DNA of 64,000 bases from Ancistrus triradiatus (lineage: Eukaryota > Chordata > Actinopteri > Siluriformes > Loricariidae). The translations under genes were made by a program, and so were the position numbers. Shown here piece after piece: positions 56,542 to 64,000 of this stretch; position 1 is the first letter of the stretch, and each line of letters opens with the position of its first letter. Where the stretch lies: contig JAJAGP010000939.1 of the NCBI GenBank assembly GCA_025084515.1, positions 124,001 to 188,000 on the forward strand. Reading direction: 5' to 3'. The notes below the pieces were generated by a model. It saw nothing but the letters and a program-made list of their open reading frames with translations, was not told the DNA's origin and searched no databases.

Positions 56542-57055
56542 TACATACAGCCATCAGCCACAACATTAAAACCACTGACAGGTGACCTAAATAACACAGG
56601 GTGTGATGCTCTGGGTGACATTCTGATATGAAACCTTGGGTACTGGCATTCATGCAGATGTTATTGTGTCACATACCATTTACTTAAACATTATAACAGA
56701 CCAAGTACACCCCTTCATGACAATGGTATTCCCCAATGGCAGTGGCATCTTTCAGCAGGAAATCCCCCGCCACACTTATACAATATTAGGCAGTTGATGT
56801 ACATCTCACGGCTAATTTGTGTATATGGTATACTACACATAATGATTATGGGATTGTACTGGAACACAAATACCATGGGGGATTGAGAGACCCTCTTGTG
56901 GGGGTCCTGACCATTAGAGAACAGAGTAAATGGCACTAACAGAGAATGTAGCGGAACAGATACAGACTACAGTTTCTAATTGTAGAACTACAAAGTGCAC
57001 CTATATGGTAAATGGAACTGATAAAATGGACAATGACTGTAGAAACCCAGAGTTC
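56542..57055 (+). mobile_element. chimeric Tc1-type repeat
   Basis: The left end reads CAGCCACAACATTAAAACCA followed by CTGACAGGTGA, a Tc1-type terminus I recognise in fish. Then follow a transposase fragment (56597-56775), CAATATTAGGCAG, the mosaic-repeat word CTTGTGGGGGTCCTGACCAT (56892-56911) and GGTAAATGGAACTGATAAAA with GACAATGACTGTAGAAAC, the usual right sub-terminal part. The terminal inverted bases on the right are lost. The 8060-8320 repeat is related through the middle segment. Confidence 0.65.
56597..56775 (+). pseudogene. Tc1 transposase central fragment
   Basis: In the plus direction the frame gives GVMLWVTF, a stop, YETLGTGIHADVIVSHTIYL, then DQVHPFMTMVFPNGSGIFQQ and EIPRHTY. 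The QQD-N-P-H block that holds the second catalytic aspartate is altered to QQEIPRH by a small deletion. Only about 60 codons of the transposase remain. Confidence 0.7.
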
Positions 57056-58319
57056 CCAGAGCACCAATTACATCTGTTAATAGCATGTCAAAGGTTTTTT
57101 CTGTGCCACATTTTATTAGGCTACATTCTGCAGTTTACTTGAGTAGCACTAATGAATGTGAGCATATCATGTACAAACTGGTAAACATTCGCTGTCCACA
57201 ACCTCTGCCCATAGTGCTGCAGGTCCTCTTCCTTTTATTAAAGAACGAAGGGCACAAAGAATTTACCAAATAAGTTGGAAGGTTAACCAGAGTTCAGAGT
57301 GAAGCACAAAACCCGTGGCAGAGCGCGGGAACACATTGCTCTCCATGGAAACCTGTGGATCAATTATATCTCTTCACTGCCTCGCAGCTGAAGGAGTCTA
57401 GCCAATGTGTGTATCCTTCTGTCACACAAATTAGCACCTGCTTTGTCGACACCAGTCTGGAGGGGCAAGACACGGCCAAGGCCGGCATCGACACTGTGTT
57501 AACCTGGGGCTAGGCCACACTAGAGTCTGCGTGTGTGTGCAGTCCTCAGAGATACACACACACGCACGCGCACACACATCTGTTGCCTGGTCAAACTGCA
57601 AGAGTGGGAGAAGCACCATGCCAAGACAAGCCAGATCCATCATGATGGTGCGCTCTCAGCGCAGAAATAAATGCACTGGTTCTCTCTCGAGCACACAAAT
57701 AAACAGTCGTCAATTATAAACTGCCACACCATCACAACATGGAGGCACATTTACTGCTGTTCATTGCTGACTTGTTGCGTTTTACCCTCCTTCGTGTGCT
57801 CGCTAAATAAATAAAAACAAATGTGTGTGCTCGATTTAGACCATACCCGTCTAAGCTGCAAATTCATGGCATGCCTCACGTGCCAGAGAATGGGCACTGC
57901 GATGGTATGAACCACTAGGCAGAGTACTGGCTTAGCAGGGAAGTCAACCATATGAAGCAATTGATATCTTGAACAACTTGAAACTGGCGTTCACAATTGC
58001 AAGAGAACTTTGTGAACCATTCAGAATGACCTCAATTTCTGCAAAAAGTCTGTGTCCGCATGCAAGTCGTAGCAGACATTTTACATCTGTTCACTGAGTT
58101 TATTGGAGCTGTGGCACCTGTGGCTTGGTTCTAAGTGCTACATTGCTGGGAACAGCAGTTGCTGAGGTTCTGAGTCGATGGGACTGGAGTTGATATTGTG
58201 ACTGAGGATACTGATAGCTCAGTTCTGTGGGTGGTGTCCTTAATTTGAATAATGAACAAGACTCTGGCAGGCTAGTTACTTGAGCCATCCCCAGTAACCT
58301 GGAACATCAAAGTCCAAGT
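57056..58319. other. unassigned DNA, GC-richer block
   Basis: 57295-57720 is the most GC-rich repeat-poor stretch of the area (GGCCAAGGCCGGCATCGACA) with a short CACG-rich tract at 57555-57580. It might be conserved regulatory DNA, but no exon with splice sites is convincing. Confidence 0.3.
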
Positions 58320-58920
58320 TGCCAGTGAATGCATTTACATGCACTTAATATGATAACACAGTCAGAAAATCAGACTTTGTCAGTAATGTGATCAATGAAC
58401 ATACATGCACTTGGGTAATCAGATGATGGTAAACCTCTTGATTTACATGACTTACACAAACCTGGAGGTTTACCATTATCTGATTACCCAAGTGCATTCA
58501 CATTCGACACCAGTAATCAGATTTCGTCCAGTCAATAGTCTCACAGAAATGTGTGACATAAACTTCAAACTTTAATATTGAATAATCAAATTACTCATTT
58601 ACAAAGTGATAGCCATTTTTCCGGCTTTGATTCCATGGCACGTCCGGAGTTGCCAGATCCAGCAAGAAATAAATCTGCTAAAGTCAATGGAAAAAGAGGG
58701 AAAATAAAGCCAAGTCTTTTGAATATGCAATCTGGCAACCGTGGACAAAGGCTGTACATGCTATGAGTATTCTGATTACTGGACTAAAATCCATCTCTGT
58801 TTTATATTCCTTAATCTGATTTCTAGATCATGCTGTATACATGAACAATTTAATAATCAGATAACTGCCGAAATCCAACTATGATCGGATTATTATGTGC
58901 ATGTAAACACAGTCAGTGTA
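58320..58920. mobile_element. MITE with inverted ends and internal hairpin
   Basis: The left end GTGAATGCATTTACATGCAC and right end GTGCATGTAAACACAGTCAG are inverted, and ATCAGATT/AATCTGATT-type words recur throughout in both orientations. The GTTTACATGCAC terminus is found on fish DNA elements that I cannot name with certainty. No coding region is present. A clear target duplication was not identified. Confidence 0.6.
58407..58495. repeat. 31-bp near-perfect inverted repeat (hairpin)
   Basis: The arms are 58407-58437 and 58465-58495 with a 27-nt loop. Arm one begins GCACTTGGGTAATCAGATGA and arm two ends CTGATTACCCAAGTGC. They pair at all positions except one, and that one can form a G-U pair in RNA. 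Confidence 0.9.
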
Positions 58921-60014
58921 ATTTCACTAATTTAATTTTACAGTGTAATTGTATTTAACCAGTGCTCCCAAAGAATTCATCCTATATTATCCCTAACTAA
59001 TGCTTCCAACTAATGTGAAGCACCACTGGCGATATCTCCAAGTGCCTGACTCATCCCTGTGACCTTAATGCTGATACACTCAGTAGTAATTAATCCATTG
59101 ATGCTACCAATGAAATGCATCCATTTAAATCCCTAGCACCCTGTGGGTGATAAATGGCATGACTAAGGCTCTCTAAATAGACCTTCCCTATTGCTGACCA
59201 TTTCTTTAATAACCAGGCCTGGCTTGCAAGCGAACTGCCATTAAATCTTAACAGCTATCACTTGCTGTTAGCACAAGTGAACTTACTAGCAAACTATTCA
59301 TAGGTATGTGCTCATGTAACCTACATCAAATCAGTTATTGTGACAAATTTGTCAGAGTAAATACATTGCTGTTAATACAAAGATATCATTTCAGAGTCAA
59401 ATACCAAAATCCCACTTCTGTCTACCTATGGCCAATACCAAGCACTTTACTAGTCAGTACTTGCAGCTAGAAAGGTAGCTAAAATTAAAGTAGTTTATAC
59501 TTGCACTTTCTGTCCAACCTTGTATGATTTATTAAGCACTTATTACTCTTTATAAGAATCTGGTAAATATCATTCATATCAATTGATTTTAGTCTTTGGA
59601 GATTTATCAATTCATTTCTGTGATATGATTTAACTGAAACAACCATAAACCTGGTAATATTTATGTTTGACTCCATCTCAGCTGCTGTAAATGATGATAG
59701 GATTCTTACCAGCAGTAAGCAAATTTAATAATATCATATTGAATGTTTGAGCAACAGTTGTGATAGTGATGCCTCGGTAACACTGCCTGATTTATTTCAT
59801 AGTGGTACATCAAAAGTCAATTTATGTAGAAATAAAATCTATTTATTTCCAATTAGACACCACATTGCTTCTGGTCATGCAGCATGTGTTGCAGAGGAGG
59901 TTGGGTTGTGTGCGCATACTCTGGATGTTTCTTTGCATCTTATGCATCAAAATGATATGGGAAAATACACACACTTATTAGTAGTAATAATAATAATTAC
60001 AACAATAATAATTC
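58921..60014. other. unassigned DNA, possible conserved block
   Basis: 59000-59260 is repeat-free with AGTAATTAATCCATTGATGC and similar homeodomain-type words and is a weak conserved non-coding candidate. No gene is recognised. Confidence 0.3.
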
Positions 60015-60339
60015 TGTTATTAGCAAAGGTGGTAAGTACTTTGGTACTGTACTTATGTATTTTTTTTGGTACCTGTACTTTATGTAATTGTTGCTGTAAC
60101 TTAATTATTTTTACTTTTACTTACTACATTTCAAAAGATAAATAATTACTTTTACAGTTTGTTCGATTAAAATGCAGTGACAGTGTTTCAGAGAGTAGAT
60201 GATAACTATTGTTTGGGTTAAATACATTGGCATAGTTATGAACGATTTAGCAACATTTATAAATATTCCAACGTATTTTGTTTAAGCTCCTCATGTCATA
60301 TTTTATTATGTTTTTGCTGTGGGAAGCTCTATATACATA

Positions 60340-60346
60340 TACATAC

Positions 60347-60411
<65 letters not shown>

Positions 60412-60447
60412 AGTACATATATATACATATATATACATACATACATA
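60340..60447. repeat. (TA)n-(CA)n-(TACA)n microsatellite
   Basis: A run of about 25 CA units is flanked by TATACA-type repeats, inside the hAT-type element and directly left of the Tc1 insertion. Confidence 0.9.
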
Positions 60448-60449
60448 TA

Positions 60450-61932
60450 CAGTAGGGCAAAAAATTATTTGGTCAGCCACTGACTGTGCAAGTTCTCCGA
60501 CTTAGAAAGATGAGGGAGGTCTGTAATTTTCATTTACATTTTCACCATAGGTAAACTTCAACTATGAGAGACAAAATGAGAAAAAAAGGAAATCCAGGAA
60601 ATCACATTGTAGGATTTTTAAAGAATTTAATTGTAAATCATGGTGGAAAATAAATATTTGGTCACCCACAAACAAGAAAGATTTCTGGCTCTCACAGACC
60701 TGTAACAACTTCCTTAAGTGGCTCTTCTGTCCTTGTTACCTGTATTAATGGCACCTGTTTGACCTCGTTATCTGTATAAAAGACACCTGTCCACAGCCTC
60801 AAACAGTCTGACTCCAAACTCAACCATGGCCAAGATCAAAGAGCCGTCGAAGGACACCAGGAAGAAAATTGTAGACCTGCACCAGGCTGGGAAGAGTGAA
60901 TCTACAATAGGCAAGCAGGTTGGTGTGAATAAATCAACTGTGGGAGCAACTGTAAGACATACAAGACCATTGAGAATCTCCCTCGATCTGGGGCCTCATG
61001 CAAGATCTCATCCTGTGGGGTCAAACTGATCCCAGAACTACACGGAGGGACCTGATGAATGACCTGCAGAGAGCTGGGACCAAGTAACAAAGCTACCATC
61101 AGTAACACACTAAGCCGAGAGGGACTTAGATCCTGCAGTGCCAGGCGTGTCCCCCTGCTTAAGCCAGTACATGTCCAGGCTCGTCTGAAGTTTGCCAGAG
61201 AGTATATGGATGATCCAGAAGAGGATTGGGAGAAAATCATGTGGTCGGATGAAACTAAAATAGAACTTTTTGGTAAAAACCCAACTCTCCGTGTTTGGAG
61301 GAAGAAGAATTCTGAGTTGCGCCATACCTACTGTGAAGTATGGGGGTGAAAACCTCATGTTTTTGGGCTGATTTTCTGCATAAGGGACAGGACGGCTGAT
61401 CCGTGTTAAGGGAAGAAAGAACGGGGCCATGTATCTTGAGAATCTAAGCCAAAACCTCCTTCCATCAGTGAGAGCATTGAAGATGGAATGTGGCTGGGTC
61501 TTCCAGCATGACAGTGATCCCAAACACACCGCTCGGGCAATGAAGGAGTGGCTCCGTAAAAAGCATTTCAAGGTCATGGCCTAGCCAGTCTCCAGACTTC
61601 AACCTCACAGAAAATTTCAAAAGGGAGTTGAAAGTCTGTGTTGCCCCAAAACATCACTGCTCTAGAGAAGATCTGCATGGAGGAATGGGCCAAAATACCA
61701 GCTACAGTGTGTGCAAACCTGGTGAAGACTTACAAAAAATGTTTGACCTCTGTCATTGCCAACAAAGGTTATGTAACAAAGTAAATTGAGTTGAAACCAA
61801 ATTTATGACCAATACTTACTTATTTTCAGAAGTGATACCTATGATGAAAATACAGACCTCTCCCCATCTTTCTAAGTAGGAGAAACTGCAACAATCAGTG
61901 GATGACCCCAATACTACTTTTTACCCCCACTG
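60450..61932 (+). mobile_element. near full-length Tc1-like element (family A), plus strand
   Basis: The ends are CAGTAGGGCAAAAAATTATT and the complement of CAGTGGGGGTAAAAAGTAGT, flanked by TA at 60448-60449 and 61933-61934. Terminal repeats of about 200 bp contain TTTTTAAAGAATTTAATTGT. It is the same family as 25271-26865 but in the other orientation, and is inserted into the microsatellite of the hAT-type element. Its length is normal for the family, but its gene is broken. Confidence 0.9.
60826..61784 (+). pseudogene. Tc1 transposase pseudogene with DDE triad largely visible
   Basis: The ATG at 60826 starts MAKIKEPSKDTRKKIVDLHQ, followed by the helix-turn-helix GKQVGVNKSTVGATVR. After a frameshift come NTLSREGLRSCSARRVPLLK and EKIMWSDETKIELFG, with the first catalytic aspartate at 61248-61250. 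A stop interrupts the GGG/LWG block. RLIRVKGRKNGAMYLE and GWVFQHDSDPKHTARA follow, with the second aspartate at 61510-61512, then a frameshift before the glutamate near 61610. The stop is at 61782-61784. Intact relatives are about 340 residues; at least four lesions are visible. Confidence 0.9.
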
Positions 61933-61961
61933 TATGTATGTATGTATTATATATCTATATA

Positions 61962-62021
<60 letters not shown>
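61933..62021. repeat. (TATG)n-(TA)n microsatellite
   Basis: Continuation of the hAT-internal microsatellite on the right side of the Tc1 insertion. Confidence 0.9.
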
Positions 62022-62025
<4 letters not shown>

Positions 62026-62329
62026 ACATCCTGTCTCTTTTTTTAAGAAATAATTTTGACTTTTTTTTTTTTTTTTTACTTTTATTTACATTCAGTAGCA
62101 TGTACTTTTGTACTTGTGCTTGAGTAAAATATATAGGTCATGCTTCAAATTTTACTTGAGTATGTTTAGATTAGTAGTACTTTAAAATAAGTAAAGAACT
62201 TACATACTTCTGCCACCACTGATTATTAGTCGTAGTAGTAATGGCACTGGTGTGGTTGTGGTAGTATGCAATGCATTCATGAGATTATAAAAAAAAAAAA
62301 CTATATAAAAGTTACTAGAAGTTTGGTCG

Positions 62330-62480
62330 GAGTTAGGGGTTGCTGTTGCAGACCTGGGGGATGATCTCCTGAAAAATCATGCCTTTAAGATGCCACAACT
62401 GGTCGAAAGATACTTCCAGGACTCACACCTTGGTCACTGTGGTGTTGTGCTAACAATTTACTGCTGTGCCACCTAAGTGC
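62330..62480 (+). repeat. degenerate tRNA-like repeat
   Basis: TTAGGGGTTGCTGTTGCAGA, GATGATCTCCTGAAAAATCA, GATACTTCCAGGACTCACAC and a final CTGTGCCACC align in order with 29680-29830. The final word is the reverse of a tRNA-like head. Confidence 0.4.
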
Positions 62481-63460
62481 CTCTATATATCATCTACCAG
62501 TCCGTTACTTCCTTTCCCAGTTTTTGGCAGGATTAACCATACATGGGCAGAATATCTAGCCCTCCCTATAAAACCAGTACTTACGAGTGTTAATCAACTT
62601 AATGGATCCTAATGGAAAGCAATGAAACAGCAATGCTGTGATGTTATATAAGCTCCAGTGCATTTATACAGCTACTGAGATCACTAAAACCCTCACAGAC
62701 AGATCACTGACTTCAAAATCATGTATGGATTTCAAGCTGCCATGTATATTTGTATTCCTGTTGTGTTCAAAAGTGTCAGTGAGGTTATAAAATGTTTTAT
62801 CCTTATACTATCAATATTTCCTTGACTTACATGCCGGTCTGAAATATTGATTCTCAGCTTTTGTAACATGCAGTTACCTCCTGTGCTGTAGTGAAGAGTG
62901 CAAACTGTGGAACAAACGCACACATCACATGCTGTACAGACAGATACGTCCTTGGCAATGCTTTATAATTTAGCAAATCTATCATTTACTTTGATTGGCA
63001 CACTCTAACACTCTAAATATCAGTCATTTTCCGCTGAGTACACATTAGCTTATAGTGGAGAAGGAGGTTCAGAAAAGACAAATGGCTCCTTCATAGAAGA
63101 CTTGATTCTGATTATGTGACTCCCTATGAAGCAGCCTGCTGGAGCTCCAGGAAGCTGTGGGGAAGCTCGGGAGGAAGCGGGAAAATGATCAGGAAGGGAG
63201 CGAGCTGTGGAATGAAGTGATGGATAGGAATAGAAGGTACACAGACAGGTTGATCAGAAGAGATGGAGCCTCTCTCTTTCTTTCTCATAGCAAGCCTTCA
63301 TTCACCGATGGTACATAAACAAAACTAGGCCGGCTTATTGCTATACCACAATAAGAAACATCTGACATGTCATTTTTCACCATCTACATTCTGACATATA
63401 TTTCTCTGGATATTCTCTGACCAATGACCTACTAGTTGGTGTATGGAAGCCGATTTCTTG
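62481..63460. other. unassigned non-coding DNA
   Basis: No gene is recognised. 63120-63300 is G-rich (GGGGAAGCTCGGGAGGAAGC) without an exon that I trust. Confidence 0.35.
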
Positions 63461-63462
63461 TA

Positions 63463-63930
63463 CCGTGGTACCTTGGTTCTCGTCGTTAATTAATTCCACA
63501 AGGCTTGTTCGACAACCAAAAATCATGGAGTACTAACAACATTTTTCCCACAAGGTATAATGTAAATTGAATGAATCCGTCCCAGACCCCCAGAAAATCC
63601 TCACTGTATAAGGCATCATATGCATTAAAGGAGTTGTATTGTACAGGTGATTTACGATGGGGATACGTTCCAACAAACCCATCATAAATGAAATGCATCA
63701 TGAGCTGAAGAGTTTAACAAGTGTTTATACTGCATCCTAGCTGAGCCTATGATAAGTAATGATTAATAAGTTAATGTTTAAAACACTTACATCAACCTGC
63801 AGACGGCCAAAATCATTAACACAAAGCTTATTTTATAAAGTAAAAGCAAAACACTTACTCTATTGGTGAACTCAAGGCACTAGCATAGCAGCTAAGCTAA
63901 CTGCAGTCTGTGTTTCCTTTCACTCTCCTT
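63463..63930 (+). mobile_element. Tigger-type terminus, possibly two nested ends
   Basis: After TA at 63461-63462 the sequence CCGTGGTACCTTGGTTCTCG, then GAATGAATCCGTCCCAGACC and CCCAGAAAATCCTCACTGTA, matches the fish Tigger-type terminus and leader. From 63646 ATTTACGATGGGGATACGTT and CAACAAACCCATCATAAAT match a second, different sub-terminal sequence of such elements. The window ends before any opposite terminus is seen. Confidence 0.6.
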
Positions 63931-64000
63931 TCAGCTGGCTCTTATAACTACCCTTTCTAGGACCCAGACTTATTTGTACCAAGAACACAGAACTGTAGCT
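63931..64000. other. unassigned end of window
   Basis: Too short to assign. Confidence 0.4.

Larger units (their letters stand above)
60015..62229 (+). mobile_element. hAT-type element with 8-bp target duplication, split by a Tc1
   Basis: The outer ends are CAAAGGTGGTAAGTACTTTG at 60023 and, inverted, CAGTGGTGGCAGAAGTATGT at 62221. Flanking octamers GTTATTAG (60015-60022) and ATTATTAG (62222-62229) match at 7 of 8 positions, as expected for a hAT target duplication. Both arms contain tracts of the form GTACTTTxACTCAAGTA. With the Tc1 removed the element is about 714 bp, has no coding region and contains a (CA)n/(TA)n microsatellite. A related terminus lies at 16996. Confidence 0.75.

Noticed and set aside
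61110..61577. 155-codon minus-strand open frame
   Set aside because: It is the antisense shadow of the Tc1 transposase pseudogene on the plus strand.

Overview
This looks like gene-poor nuclear DNA from a ray-finned (teleost) fish. The sequence is AT-rich, has no long uninterrupted reading frame outside low-complexity DNA, and is filled with repeats I recognise from fish genomes: several Tc1-like transposon families, pogo/Tigger-type miniature elements, a hAT-type element, V-SINE-type tRNA-derived SINEs, L2 and RTE LINE fragments, and many (CA)n, (GA)n and (TA)n microsatellites. The mixture suggests an ostariophysan such as a catfish or characin, but that is inference. I found no exon, RNA gene or promoter of a host gene. 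The window is best read as an intergenic stretch or a very large intron.

Layout. 1-7 kb: mostly unassigned sequence with two diverged copies of a ~0.75 kb repeat (268-1010 and 5052-5825). 7-12 kb: a 571-bp pogo-type MITE (7212-7782), a fragment of a fish mosaic repeat (8060-8420) and two defective Tc1 elements side by side (9875-11421). 13-22 kb: tRNA-like SINEs, a decayed Tigger-type element (14311-14945), a truncated Tc1 (18311-19234) and a second 571-bp pogo MITE (22068-22638). 24-30 kb: a deleted Tc1 (24215-24789), a nearly complete but frameshifted Tc1 (25271-26865, minus strand) and a 1.9-kb microsatellite complex with three copies of a ~110-bp unit (27786-29647). 30-42 kb: SINE remnants, a composite of Tc1 fragments (31541-31990), an inverted pair of hammerhead-like motifs (35640-35775) and a possible conserved non-coding block (37470-37670). 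42-47 kb: an L2 LINE remnant with a YADD motif, an RTE LINE 3' end flanked by a perfect 14-bp target duplication, and two adjacent V-SINEs. 49-58 kb: a V-SINE with target duplication, a deleted Tc1 abutting an L2 tail, a decayed Tigger element and a chimeric Tc1-type repeat. 58-64 kb: a MITE with a strong internal hairpin (58407-58495), a hAT-type element with 8-bp target duplications into which a Tc1 has inserted (60023-62221), and a Tigger-type terminus.

No gene here forms a pathway with another. All recognisable coding sequence belongs to dead transposons: Tc1 transposases, a pogo DNA-binding domain, and L2 and RTE reverse transcriptases. The most informative structures are the nested hAT/Tc1 insertion, the two full-length pogo MITEs that keep a piece of transposase, the hammerhead-like inverted pair, the higher-order microsatellite array and the MITE hairpin. 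I did not find a convincing new multi-gene system.
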